Positions 1-9,910 of a stretch of DNA of 64,000 bases are shown here, in pieces. Within the stretch, counting starts at the first letter, position 1, and the number at the start of each line of letters is the position of its first letter. The DNA is from an uncultured Candidatus Poseidoniales archaeon. GTDB taxonomy: Archaea; Thermoplasmatota; Poseidoniia; Poseidoniales; Thalassarchaeaceae. Where the stretch lies: contig CABXDN010000003.1 of the NCBI GenBank assembly GCA_902511005.1, positions 62,001 through 126,000 of the forward strand. Direction: 5' to 3'. Below the pieces are notes generated by a model. That model ran no database searches and had not been told where the DNA came from. It saw only the letters and a program-made list of their open reading frames with translations. Position numbers and translations under genes: made by a program.

Positions 1-186
1 AGAAAGAAAAAAGAAAGGTCCCTAATACGAGACGTAGCAAGTAACCGTAAAAAAACGCCAGAAACGCTTGCGCCAGAAGAAATTGAAGAATTGTTATCGA
101 AAATAAGTGACAAAGCGCCCGAAGCACCGGATTCTTTTTGGGAAGAGTTACTTGAAGACGTCAACGACCTATTAGAGGAAGATTGA
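1..186 (+). CDS. 3' end of an unidentified protein (partial, runs off left edge)
   Basis: Frame 1 is open from base 1 to TGA at 184-186 (...APDSFWEELLEDVNDLLEED*). Too short to assign. Confidence 0.6.
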   Translation, partial: RKKKERSLIRDVASNRKKTPETLAPEEIEELLSKISDKAPEAPDSFWEELLEDVNDLLEED

Positions 187-230
187 AATTACGAGCATTC
201 AAAGATGATGCTTTCAAGGATGTGAGTAAT

Positions 231-1067
231 ATGACAGAAAAACGAGACCCTCGTGCTCGGTGGTTAGACGAAGATCCATTTGAAAATATCAATAATAATT
301 CTAAGACACATACTCGAGCAAGAGATGATGGAAATTGGCGAAAACCACATATTCGTGTCGTTGCGGCAAATAGTACAGGTCAACCTTTCTTCAGAGTTTT
401 TGGAACCCAACAATCTCATAAGATACCTATCCATAAAGGCTCAATTTGGCATTTTTCCAAAACTGAAGTTGAACATCTTTCTCAAGCCACGATTGCATTT
501 ACTTTGGCATTAGCGTTTATGTCCACAGAAGGAATTTTTGGAGCAATCTCAGACCCTTATCAATTTATAATCGGTGGAGCAATATATTTCTTAGCATTAA
601 CTCCAGCCTTTGTTTTGCATGAAATAGCTCACAAGATTGCCGCAAGAAATTATGGTTGTTGGGCAGAATTCAGAGCTTCTCCGGGAGGGTTGAGATTCGG
701 AGTAATATTGGCTGCAGTATTTGGAATAGTATTCATGGCCCCGGGGGCTGTTATGGTTGCAGGACATACAACAAAATCACAATTTGGTAAGATAGCCTTA
801 GCAGGTCCTGTAACAAATGTCCTACTATGGATATTGGGGTTGGGTGCAATATTAATTGGTGCAACTGGAAACTCAATCGTTGCGCTTATTATCGTACCAT
901 GGATGTGGGGTAATGCAGTTCTAGGTACATTCAACATGATTCCATTGGGGCCTCTAGACGGAAAAAAAATCAAGACTTGGTCTGAGATTATCTTCTATGT
1001 TTGGGGAATTATCTGTGTCAGTTTGATTTGGTTTAATTTCAAATATTTAAATGGTTTAATTGGATAA
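231..1067 (+). CDS. Membrane site-2-type metalloprotease (peptidase M50 family-like)
   Basis: HEIAHKIAARNYG matches HExxH; several TM segments; N..PLGPLDGKK resembles the distal M50 NPxPxxxLDG motif. ATG at 231 preferred over the track start at 183. Confidence 0.8.
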   Translation: MTEKRDPRARWLDEDPFENINNNSKTHTRARDDGNWRKPHIRVVAANSTGQPFFRVFGTQQSHKIPIHKGSIWHFSKTEVEHLSQATIAFTLALAFMSTEGIFGAISDPYQFIIGGAIYFLALTPAFVLHEIAHKIAARNYGCWAEFRASPGGLRFGVILAAVFGIVFMAPGAVMVAGHTTKSQFGKIALAGPVTNVLLWILGLGAILIGATGNSIVALIIVPWMWGNAVLGTFNMIPLGPLDGKKIKTWSEIIFYVWGIICVSLIWFNFKYLNGLIG

Positions 1068-1204
1068 TAAAAATAGTCATCAATTGAATAATTGATGTAT
1101 CGTAGCAGATGAAAATAATTGAACTGACAGAGAGTAAACACAGAGATTGCTACGATACAAGAAAAAATAGTTCTTTAAGTGCATTAACTTTAACCCGTCT
1201 TGAG

Positions 1205-1960
1205 TCAGAAATAACTTCTTACAATAGTAAGGAACATTAAGCCGCCGTTGAATCCAAATATTAACTCAGGTAATAATTCAATTTCTGAATTAAGCGCTAA
1301 TATTAGAATCAATATAGATTGAAAGCCATATCCTAATAGTGACGAAACAGTCAATTCAAATGATAAATCTTTACTCCCTTTCCCAACTATGAAATCTACA
1401 ATCTGATCTTGCCAAGAAAACCCGATAAGATATATTTTGTGAAAGAAATCTACATGCTTCTGTTTTTCCCATGGCTGAGCCGTAGGGCAAATTTTTTCAT
1501 TTACTCTACTCGTAGTATCTCCCGAACCAAGAATTCTTGCACGAACAGAGAAATGGTTAAACAAAGAATATTGAAATAAAACAGCTAAGATTAGACTACT
1601 AGTTAGCAAATAATTCCAGTTTAAGAATTGACTAAACGCATACATTACTAGAATCAATCCTATGGTATCGGCAACAGTATCCCAATACCTTCCAACATGC
1701 GAAGGTCTCTTTCTAATTCTCGCTAACTCACCGTCTATAGCATCAATTACTCCTTTTATTACAAGGACAATACATCCTTCTACAATCATTTCTTCGAGAA
1801 TTAACCACGCACAAAAAATAGAAACAAATAGATGAAAATGAGTCACCATTAATACACTTACAGGTGTGTTTTCTAATCTTTTAGCGAAGAATCGGGCAAT
1901 AGGTCGCCCCCAATCAGAAACATCGATAGCACGACTATCCCCATATTTCCCAGTCGCCAT
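1205..1960 (-). CDS. CDP-alcohol phosphatidyltransferase family protein
   Basis: DGELARIRKRPSHVGRYWDTVAD fits DGx2ARx8Gx3Dx3D; multi-TM. Internal ATG (MATGKYGD) preferred. Confidence 0.85.
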   Translation of the reverse strand: MATGKYGDSRAIDVSDWGRPIARFFAKRLENTPVSVLMVTHFHLFVSIFCAWLILEEMIVEGCIVLVIKGVIDAIDGELARIRKRPSHVGRYWDTVADTIGLILVMYAFSQFLNWNYLLTSSLILAVLFQYSLFNHFSVRARILGSGDTTSRVNEKICPTAQPWEKQKHVDFFHKIYLIGFSWQDQIVDFIVGKGSKDLSFELTVSSLLGYGFQSILILILALNSEIELLPELIFGFNGGLMFLTIVRSYF

Positions 1961-1986
1961 ATTTTCACGTCGTTTTGTAAATAAAA

Positions 1987-3705
1987 TCAAACTAATGAAT
2001 TCAACACTGGCTTTTCATCACAATGGAAGAAAGTCATCAATGCCCACCATGTTATCATATCTAGGCTGTTAACTACATTAGCCACACCTGTATTTTCTTC
2101 GCCATAGTCTTTACCTGTGGTATCCATCCATGCTTCCATCTCATCCAAGGTATCGCAGACTTGGTGGTAACACCAATAACCATCAACCAGTCCTCCGAAA
2201 CCAATAGTCACAACATCCAAATTATCTTGGAAGCTAGCATGATCACTTCTAGCAGTGGTATCTTCATAAACAATAATTTCAGGTCTATCCATATCCAACC
2301 AAACACTAGTTTTCCATGTATCGGCAGAATAGTTGGTTCCTACAAGCGTCCCCATCTGTTCTTCCAACCCTAGAGCATCCGAACCTATCCAGTTTGATAG
2401 TCCAACCATTCCGGGTTGATCTAATTTATCGTGATTAGGCCCAGGGCCAATATAGACTCTCATCGGCCATACTTCGGCATCTTTTGGATACCCATCCTCA
2501 TCAATAGCTGGATCTGGATCTCCATGAGGAGCCCCACCACCACCTGGCCAATTAACTCCAGCCATATCTAAATTGATGTAGTTAGTAATGGTAACATCAG
2601 GATTGTCTTCGCCAACATAGTATTCGGTCCAATAATCCGAGCCTCTTTTACCGCCTTCCTCCCCTGACCAAAGACAGAAAACCATAGTTCTCCTACTTTC
2701 AAAATCAGCTAGTGCCCTTGCAGTTTCCATAACCATTGAAGTACCCGCCGTATTGTCGTATGCTCCAACTCTAGTTCCGTATGTTCTTTCACCAATTATA
2801 TGAGGATCTAATAGCACTCCATTGACAGGAGGCGCGATATCAAAATGTGCTCCAAAAACTAACCACTCATTTTGAAATTCTGTTCCCCATTTATATGCAC
2901 AAATATTGTATGCTTCTGGGTTCTGAGAACCTGTAATATCTGTAAATTCAAATCTATGGCCTATTACTTCTAAACCAAAACCTGTCATTTCACTAATTAG
3001 GTATTGAGCAGCATCTTCGTAAGCAGGGTTTCCTTGACCCGCCCACCTGTCGTAATAGCCTTCTTTACCATCTATAATATCGAAAGAATCTGTTGGATCA
3101 CTCATTTCAAACAATCGTTCGTATACACTTCTTCCATCAACGATTCCAGTAGAGTGAACTCCCCCTTCATCTTTCGATAGAGACATTGCCCGATTAATTG
3201 GTATGATTTTTACAATTACTGAACCACCAGTTTCAGAACTATGGTTTACTGTATCGAATGTACTATTTTCAGAAGCCGGAACTCTTTCAATTCCATTATT
3301 CGAATTATCTATATTTCCTTCTCTACTTATCCAAGTCATCCAAGATTCTCCTTGGTCCCGAATCGGCCAAAAGTCTCGTCCAAATTTCCCGATTATGACT
3401 ACCATATTTTCAGTTCTTGGAGGTGCTAATATTGACAATGTGACAGAATCTCCCTTTTCCAAATCAACAATTGTAGAGTTCTGAACATAATTATTACCAT
3501 CTTCGATGATTAAGTAAGGAATAAAAACAGACATAGAACTAGAAGCAGATAATTCCATATTTTGGAAGAAACCACCCTCCAATGATGCTATATTAACTTC
3601 TAGATCGCTTTCTCCAGGCATATTCTCTGAATCAGCAAAACATCCAGTTAGTGGTGCTGACAACATCAGCAGCACGAGTAAACTGGCGACGCCGGTACGT
3701 TCCAT
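1987..3705 (-). CDS. Secreted/lipoprotein M28-family peptidase
   Basis: N-terminal lipobox-like LSAPLTGC; GAHFDIAPP, YDNTAGTS, WSGEEGGKRGS and SDHASF match M28 metal-binding motifs. Confidence 0.85.
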   Translation of the reverse strand: MERTGVASLLVLLMLSAPLTGCFADSENMPGESDLEVNIASLEGGFFQNMELSASSSMSVFIPYLIIEDGNNYVQNSTIVDLEKGDSVTLSILAPPRTENMVVIIGKFGRDFWPIRDQGESWMTWISREGNIDNSNNGIERVPASENSTFDTVNHSSETGGSVIVKIIPINRAMSLSKDEGGVHSTGIVDGRSVYERLFEMSDPTDSFDIIDGKEGYYDRWAGQGNPAYEDAAQYLISEMTGFGLEVIGHRFEFTDITGSQNPEAYNICAYKWGTEFQNEWLVFGAHFDIAPPVNGVLLDPHIIGERTYGTRVGAYDNTAGTSMVMETARALADFESRRTMVFCLWSGEEGGKRGSDYWTEYYVGEDNPDVTITNYINLDMAGVNWPGGGGAPHGDPDPAIDEDGYPKDAEVWPMRVYIGPGPNHDKLDQPGMVGLSNWIGSDALGLEEQMGTLVGTNYSADTWKTSVWLDMDRPEIIVYEDTTARSDHASFQDNLDVVTIGFGGLVDGYWCYHQVCDTLDEMEAWMDTTGKDYGEENTGVANVVNSLDMITWWALMTFFHCDEKPVLNSLV

Positions 3706-3875
3706 ATTATCCGGAACCACAGCATCTTGTTGAACTAAACGGTTTCAACAATCAGAATAATTATTTGGTGGTAAAGCTATCAGGGCCTGTAATTTGTGTT
3801 TTCTTCATTATATTTCCCAGATACTGATATAACTATTTAATGCCAACCATCATCTTAAATTCAGAGGGGAAGGGT

Positions 3876-4793
3876 ATGAGCGACATAGTTAGGCGAAAAG
3901 AAAGCATTACACAGGATTTCGAGAAAAAAACATTGAATGGTTTTTTAGGAATATTCATCCACATAATTGTCCTTGGTTTTGTTAACTTGCTATTGACGAT
4001 ACTGTTGGGAGTAGACGGTATCATTGCTGGCCTCGCATTCTTAATGATAATATTCACGGGACCTCTTTGGCTTATTTATTGGAATAGCTACATTATCATT
4101 GGACCCAATGAAGCAGCGACGGTACAGTTCTTTGGTAAATATTCTGGAACAGTAAATAAAGAAGGATTCCATTTTTTCCTTAATCCATTCTATCACAAAC
4201 AAAAAATTTCCTTACGTATAAGAAATTTTGAATCTGCTAGATTGAAAGTTAACGATGTTAACGCTAATCCGATTGATATTGGTGCAGTAGTAGTTTGGAG
4301 AGTATTTGATGCAGCAGAAGCTCTTTTCGAAGTCGATCACTATGATCATTATGTACAGATTCAAAGTGAAGCGGCGCTTCGGGCAATGGCAACAGCATAT
4401 CCATATGATATAATTGAAGATAAGGACGTAGGCGGAATATCATTATCCAGCCATCAAGAAGAAATTGCTGAATTACTACAAGCATCAGTAGAAGATCGCC
4501 TAAAGCAAGCAGGCATAGAAGTTCTTGAGGCGAGAATAAGCCATCTTGCTTATTCCCAAGAAATCGCACAAGCCATGCTCCGCCGTCAGCAAGCTAGCGC
4601 AGTAGTAGCAGCAAGAAGCGAAATCGTTAGAGGTGCAGTTGGAATGGTCGAAGAGGCATTAGAACAACTCAGTGAGAAGAAAATAATCGAACTTGACGAA
4701 GATAAAAAAGCAACGATGGTTAGTAATTTATTAGTTGTTCTTTGTTCTGAAACAGATACTACGCCTGTAGTTAATACCGGAACAATATATTGA
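3876..4793 (+). CDS. SPFH/band 7 (prohibitin-like) domain protein
   Basis: N-terminal TM segments, then IGPNEAATVQFFGKYSGTV...ALRAMATAYPYD...QAGIEVLEARISHLAYSQEIAQAMLRRQQA typical of SPFH proteins. Confidence 0.85.
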   Translation: MSDIVRRKESITQDFEKKTLNGFLGIFIHIIVLGFVNLLLTILLGVDGIIAGLAFLMIIFTGPLWLIYWNSYIIIGPNEAATVQFFGKYSGTVNKEGFHFFLNPFYHKQKISLRIRNFESARLKVNDVNANPIDIGAVVVWRVFDAAEALFEVDHYDHYVQIQSEAALRAMATAYPYDIIEDKDVGGISLSSHQEEIAELLQASVEDRLKQAGIEVLEARISHLAYSQEIAQAMLRRQQASAVVAARSEIVRGAVGMVEEALEQLSEKKIIELDEDKKATMVSNLLVVLCSETDTTPVVNTGTIY

Positions 4794-4802
4794 TTTTTAT
4801 TC

Positions 4803-4887
4803 TGGTGCAGAGGACAGGATTTGAACCTGCGAAGCACTACGCACTGGGACCTCATCCCAGCCCCTTTGACCACTCGGGTACCTCTGC
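4803..4887 (-). tRNA. tRNA-Leu (anticodon GAG), CCA encoded
   Basis: Reverse strand GCAGAGG...CCTCTGC acceptor; CTGGG-ATGAGGT-CCCAG anticodon arm; long variable arm (type II); GCAGG-TTCAAAT-CCTGT T arm; ACCA tail. Confidence 0.93.
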
Positions 4888-4943
4888 CTTACAATTACCC
4901 AAATGCCTTACATATATCAGAATGGCGAAACAGACAGTAAGTA

Positions 4944-5822
4944 TTAGTAAGTATCTAAACCGTACTTTTGCGCCAGAGGAACTTCCTCTCCTGTCTTTGC
5001 ATAATAGTACAGTGAGGCTTTATTTACAGCATCACAAGCAGTGAAGAAAAGACTGGATATTGCTATACCTATTACGATTAAGATGAAAGCTAATGCCGCA
5101 CCAATTTCTCCAAAAATAAAGAGTGGCAAACAAACGACAATAATAGTTAATATTACGATAAAATTAATTATTCCTGTACCTACACTAGCAACAATATTTT
5201 CACCCCAAGTTTCATCGAATAATTTTGGACCTTTTTTCATGCTTTCAAACACTCCACTGTTCTCTAAAACAATCATTGGAACGACAAAGAAAGTTGTCAT
5301 CCACCAAGCAAACGAAATCATAAAAGAAATAATATGTCCTATTATGGCGACTACTATGTTATCCGACTCAGCCATTGCTTCAAAGAAGCCTATTATAACT
5401 CCAACTGTACCTGAAATAAGCCCCCAGATTAATATTTGTGGAAAGCATTTCATCGCCTGTTTAATTCCGTAAGAGAAACTAGGATTCCTGCCGGTAGTCA
5501 TCCTCTCGTAAGCACTAGCAATTATAGCCGCGTTCCAAAAAACAGTAATTACGGACACGATGAAGTAACTAATGAAGGTGCCAACCGCAACCCCTCCTTC
5601 AAAACCTTCATCATTACCAATGACGAAACCGAGCCCTCCAGTAAAAGTCAGAACTACTCCAAAACTCAAAACTGACATAATTCCAGAAAATAAAAGATAA
5701 ACCATCAATTCAGGATCCGCTTTTACAACATGAATGCCGAGTTTCGTAATTCTGAGCCCTCTTTTTATTCGATTCATAAATCCAAACTTTCCATCATTAG
5801 GTGAGGACTCATAAGTATCCAT
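4944..5822 (-). CDS. Multi-TM membrane protein (DUF6159-like)
   Basis: Hydrophobic ORF; MNRIKRGLRITKLGIHVVKADPELMVYLLFSGI and ...SMKKGPKLFDETWGENI resemble DUF6159 proteins. Confidence 0.65.
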   Translation of the reverse strand: MDTYESSPNDGKFGFMNRIKRGLRITKLGIHVVKADPELMVYLLFSGIMSVLSFGVVLTFTGGLGFVIGNDEGFEGGVAVGTFISYFIVSVITVFWNAAIIASAYERMTTGRNPSFSYGIKQAMKCFPQILIWGLISGTVGVIIGFFEAMAESDNIVVAIIGHIISFMISFAWWMTTFFVVPMIVLENSGVFESMKKGPKLFDETWGENIVASVGTGIINFIVILTIIVVCLPLFIFGEIGAALAFILIVIGIAISSLFFTACDAVNKASLYYYAKTGEEVPLAQKYGLDTY

Positions 5823-5874
5823 AAAATGAACTCTGAATTTAATTAATTTTTTAATACTTCTACGGCATATCTCA

Positions 5875-6345
5875 TTATAGTTTCAATATTTCATCGTTTT
5901 TAGAAATTAAACCTTCTTTATTCACTGATGCATACCATCTTGACCAACCAGGATATTTTTTTTCTGAAATTCTAACAAATCCCTCGCCATTAAAAGATTC
6001 TGATATAGTTTTACAAGGGGGCGCAGGGCCAGTTAATTCAATTTCCACTGGGCCAATCTTGAATCTAGCTCCGACCTTCATTAATTCCCAATCTAGCCCC
6101 TGAATAGTGAGGTTTTCTCCAGTAGTTCCGGGTTGAATAGGATGACCTTCTTTTTGTAGAGCCAAGATTCTTTCCATTGAAAATAAACAAACAGCCCTAG
6201 TAGGTCCTCCATGATATTGCAAATCATTTTGTTTGTCTCCTTCCACGTTATTTTTCCCGAGAAATACTTGTGAAACAGGAAATTTAGGCACCCCCCCGTC
6301 TTTCCTGATATTTATTGAATTCACTATTGCCATAAATTTCACCAT
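5875..6345 (-). CDS. MOSC domain protein
   Basis: VEGDKQNDLQYHGGPTRAVCLFS...PGTTGENLTIQGLDW...ELTGPAPPCKTI matches the MOSC core, including the conserved Cys. Confidence 0.88.
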   Translation of the reverse strand: MVKFMAIVNSINIRKDGGVPKFPVSQVFLGKNNVEGDKQNDLQYHGGPTRAVCLFSMERILALQKEGHPIQPGTTGENLTIQGLDWELMKVGARFKIGPVEIELTGPAPPCKTISESFNGEGFVRISEKKYPGWSRWYASVNKEGLISKNDEILKL

Positions 6346-6346
6346 T

Positions 6347-7501
6347 TTAAGACATATTTTCTAGAATATCAAGAGTCTCTTTAACCATTCTTTCTTTATC
6401 AAATCTTTTTTCGGTAGTTTCTCTAGCCGCTATTGAAATAGAATTTCGAAGTTTAGAATCGGTCCCCAATTTTCTTATTGAACTAACTAATTCACTCATA
6501 TCCCCGGGTTTTATGAATAGCCCATCGAGATCATGTGTAATGACATCAGCATTGCCTCCAATTTCAGATGAAATAGTTGGAATGCCATGAGACATTGCTT
6601 CTAATAGGGCTAGAGGCAACCCCTCGTATCTCATAGTTGGAATCAAATATATATCAGCCGCTGCATATATCCTTGCTAATTCATCATCATCAACTCGTCC
6701 ATGAAAAGTCACTTTATCCTCAACTTCAAGTTTTTGAGATAGTACTTTCAGCTCACCTAGGTAAGCCCCAGTTCCTACAATATCTAGGTGTAAATCTAAA
6801 TCTTCAATTTGATGTACAGCCATTATGGCTTTTTGGAAACCCTTCTGACGATCAGCCCTCCCCGTACAAAGCATATTTAGCGTTCCATTGTTTTCCACAA
6901 AATCAGATTTCTTAGGTAATTTGATTCCATTCTCAATAACTCTCACCTTATTCTTCGAAAATAAAGAAAAATCTCTTTTCAGTGTAGGAGATACTAGTAT
7001 TATTTTTGAAGAATTCCTCCTCATAGGAAACTCCCAGAACAGACATCTTCTGAATAAATGTAAAGGAGTCAAAATCATCCAATGCCAATACCGAGGCCTC
7101 TTATCTGCCGACGAAAGAAAAGAAAGTAATTCAGTCCTTAACGAGCCATGGCAAACCACTGCTATCGGTATACTAAGTTTATTGGCCCAAGACATAACCC
7201 CTGTAGCCGCAAACTCATTACTATGAATAATATCGATAGGATTTTTTTGATGTATTTCTTTAACTAATGTTTTTGATTTATTAAACCAATTCCTTGATAA
7301 TTTGGTAGGTTTAGATGGATTAAGATAGTGTACAACATAACCTTCCATTTTTTCTGTCTCTATATTATCAGGATGTGAAGTTGTAATTACAGTAACTTGA
7401 TGGCCCTTAGCAACATATCCTTCACACAGGTCTACGCATTGTCTTTGAAAACCACCAAAGCCGTGTGCAAGAGTCGAACGCGTCATCACTAAAATGTGCA
7501 T
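6347..7501 (-). CDS. Glycosyltransferase family 4 / GT1-type
   Basis: MHILVMTRSTLAHGFGGFQRQCVDL...CTGRADRQKGFQKAI...FHGRVDDDELARIYAAADIYLIPTMRYEGLPLALLEAMSHGIPTI. Confidence 0.9.
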   Translation of the reverse strand: MHILVMTRSTLAHGFGGFQRQCVDLCEGYVAKGHQVTVITTSHPDNIETEKMEGYVVHYLNPSKPTKLSRNWFNKSKTLVKEIHQKNPIDIIHSNEFAATGVMSWANKLSIPIAVVCHGSLRTELLSFLSSADKRPRYWHWMILTPLHLFRRCLFWEFPMRRNSSKIILVSPTLKRDFSLFSKNKVRVIENGIKLPKKSDFVENNGTLNMLCTGRADRQKGFQKAIMAVHQIEDLDLHLDIVGTGAYLGELKVLSQKLEVEDKVTFHGRVDDDELARIYAAADIYLIPTMRYEGLPLALLEAMSHGIPTISSEIGGNADVITHDLDGLFIKPGDMSELVSSIRKLGTDSKLRNSISIAARETTEKRFDKERMVKETLDILENMS

Positions 7502-7625
7502 GGAATAAACAAATGAAAGGCCTGAGATTTATAGGTCTATTCTACAAACGAGTTCAGGAACCTTACTAATCCCTTCTAGCAAAAATGATGAAAGTAAAAT
7601 AAGATGTGGCTGGTGGTAATTCCGG

Positions 7626-8567
7626 GTGTCACAGATGTCGGAGGTAGATATTTTTCTTATTGGCGTCCCAAAGGCCGGAACAACTTGGCTTGCAAACACA
7701 CTCAATCAGCACAAGGAAATTATACTTTCAGACCCCAAAGAACCGAATATAATAGCATCACACAAAGGCACCTTTATTCGTCAAAATGAATCTCCAGATT
7801 GGGAGAAATTAGAAACATGTTTCCAAGGAGAAGGGTTGAGATTAGACGCTTCAATACATGCCTTTGCATGTCCATTGGCGCCTTCTAGAATACGAGAAAG
7901 ATTACCTGAATCTAAGTTTATACTCTGTTTAAGAGAGCCGGTTTCCAGATCTTACAGTCATTGGAATATGGTTTTGAATACCAAAGAAGCCGAAACAAAT
8001 AATGTTGATTGGAGTACATTCGAAAAAGCATGGAACGACAATCACTTGAAAGAGGATTCTTTGTATGCAACATCAATGTCTCGATGGTTAGATCAATTCA
8101 GTCTAGAGCGTTTTCTAATAATCAATAGTTTTGATTTAAAAAATGACCCAACCGAAGTACTAATAAAAATTGAAAATTTTTTAGGAATAAATAATTCTGA
8201 ATATGATCTATCAAGTACCCGCCATTCAAACAGTGCAGCAGGGAGAAGGCCAATATCTAAGACAGGAAAATTAGTACGAATCTTCTTTTCCATTATACCT
8301 AACATTATTAAGAAACCAATCGTTAAATTATTACAGAAAAGGGACTTAAATATCTACAACCTTCCTTTGTTGAGTAACAAAGGCGAAGAACATCATATCG
8401 ATTCTGAGGCATACAGTATTTGCGGTAAAGAATTAGTAGAAGAATTATTATTATTCGAACAACTTACAAACTTTCCAACTACCAAGTGGATCGATAAAAT
8501 AAATTTAGAAATAAAACAAGCCGAAAAATTTATTCTTCCTTATGATAAGTCTGGAGATGTGAGTTAA
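7626..8567 (+). CDS. PAPS-dependent sulfotransferase family protein
   Basis: 5'-PSB-like GVPKAGTTWLANTLNQHKEI and 3'-PB-like FILCLREPVSRSYSHW. Confidence 0.88.
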   Translation: MSQMSEVDIFLIGVPKAGTTWLANTLNQHKEIILSDPKEPNIIASHKGTFIRQNESPDWEKLETCFQGEGLRLDASIHAFACPLAPSRIRERLPESKFILCLREPVSRSYSHWNMVLNTKEAETNNVDWSTFEKAWNDNHLKEDSLYATSMSRWLDQFSLERFLIINSFDLKNDPTEVLIKIENFLGINNSEYDLSSTRHSNSAAGRRPISKTGKLVRIFFSIIPNIIKKPIVKLLQKRDLNIYNLPLLSNKGEEHHIDSEAYSICGKELVEELLLFEQLTNFPTTKWIDKINLEIKQAEKFILPYDKSGDVS

Positions 8568-8568
8568 A

Positions 8569-9510
8569 ATGCAACTCCACAAGCCATCTCCAAATCTCTT
8601 ATTGGTCGGCGCGCCAAAGTGTGGCACCACATCTCTAATGGCTTGGCTCCGTACACATCCAGAGATTTTCCATCCTTGGAATAAATCCCACGGCAATGCC
8701 GCAGAGAGTGGATTTCTTATTTCAGGAATTATTGAGTACCCTTATCATCCATCTTTTACAAAGGGGGATTTACTTCTTCCCGACGAAATTAATATGGATT
8801 ATTATAACGATCAGAAATGGATCTTAGACAAATCGACTCAGCACCTTTACTCGAAAAAAGCACTTTCTACTGTTTCACAACTAATGCCACATTCTAAGGT
8901 AATAATTACCATTAGAAATCCTTATGAATTGTTTGTCAGTTATCATTCTATGATATTAAATAAAACATTATATTATGACACTCCGTTAGAAGAATTAATT
9001 TTACAGCTTGACAATTTAGATTGGAATGCGGATGATAATGACCCCAAAACATGGCCATTCATTTCTTATCCACAGTTTTCAAAACACGTAATTTCTTGGA
9101 TTGATGAATTGGGTGAAGATAGGGTACGCGTCATTCCTCTGGATGCCCTCGCCAACCCTAGAAATGTGTTGGAACAACTGTCTTCTTGGCTAGATATTGA
9201 CGCGACAAAGCTCCCAAAGAATTTAACAAACCAAAATACAGGCGGAGCACTTTCGAACTCTAGTTTTAGAAAATTTCTACGTGAGCCTCCGAAATGGGCC
9301 TTTCAGGTATCTCATATTTTATTTCCCAGTAGAAAATTACGAAAATTATTGCTAGACCCTATTAGAAGAAAAGGGTGGAAACATATCAAAACCGTCAAGA
9401 AATCAATACCACATGATATTGAGAAGCACATTAAAGAGCAATTATTAGACGAAATAAATTTTTTCGAAAACTTAGAGGATTACATACCTGTCGACACGAT
9501 TATTAGATAA
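8569..9510 (+). CDS. PAPS-dependent sulfotransferase family protein (second copy)
   Basis: VGAPKCGTTSLMAWLRTHPEI and VIITIRNPYELFVSYHSM; begins 1 nt after the stop of the previous gene. Confidence 0.88.
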   Translation: MQLHKPSPNLLLVGAPKCGTTSLMAWLRTHPEIFHPWNKSHGNAAESGFLISGIIEYPYHPSFTKGDLLLPDEINMDYYNDQKWILDKSTQHLYSKKALSTVSQLMPHSKVIITIRNPYELFVSYHSMILNKTLYYDTPLEELILQLDNLDWNADDNDPKTWPFISYPQFSKHVISWIDELGEDRVRVIPLDALANPRNVLEQLSSWLDIDATKLPKNLTNQNTGGALSNSSFRKFLREPPKWAFQVSHILFPSRKLRKLLLDPIRRKGWKHIKTVKKSIPHDIEKHIKEQLLDEINFFENLEDYIPVDTIIR

Positions 9511-9576
9511 AATATTTTTAGGATTAAAGATTAATTAGACATTCATTTGAATAACAAGAAGCCATTCGTAGAGTAC

Positions 9577-9903
9577 ATGATTAACCCTGCATCATTCGTG
9601 CTGGCTGGTTTTCAAGACACTCTTGTTTCTGCTTTTGGCCCCTCTCTAGGATGGATCATAGGTCAGCTTATCTTAATATTTTTATTAATATCAATTATAT
9701 GGATTATACAAAATAGAAATCATATTGTCAATGAATCAGGATGGGGTTATTCAAATTTATTGGATATCTCTGTAATTTTAGTATTAACAGGGGTACAACA
9801 TATCATTTACACAAATTTGCTTGAATTCCCTGTAGTTTCCTCATTAGGAATTAGTTTGTTTGTTACGATGTCATTGAGATGGCACATTCTTGTTCTTGAA
9901 TAA
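9577..9903 (+). CDS. Small hypothetical membrane protein
   Basis: Hydrophobic ORF with 2-3 predicted TM segments; ATG at 9577 (track uses TTG at 9547). Confidence 0.55.
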   Translation: MINPASFVLAGFQDTLVSAFGPSLGWIIGQLILIFLLISIIWIIQNRNHIVNESGWGYSNLLDISVILVLTGVQHIIYTNLLEFPVVSSLGISLFVTMSLRWHILVLE

Positions 9904-9910
9904 TAGGGTC

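Noticed and set aside
4264-4569. 101-aa minus-strand ORF
   Set aside because: Fully antisense to the SPFH gene and without recognisable motifs.
7604-7789. 61-aa plus-strand ORF overlapping the first sulfotransferase start
   Set aside because: Out-of-frame overlap with a well-supported gene and no motif.
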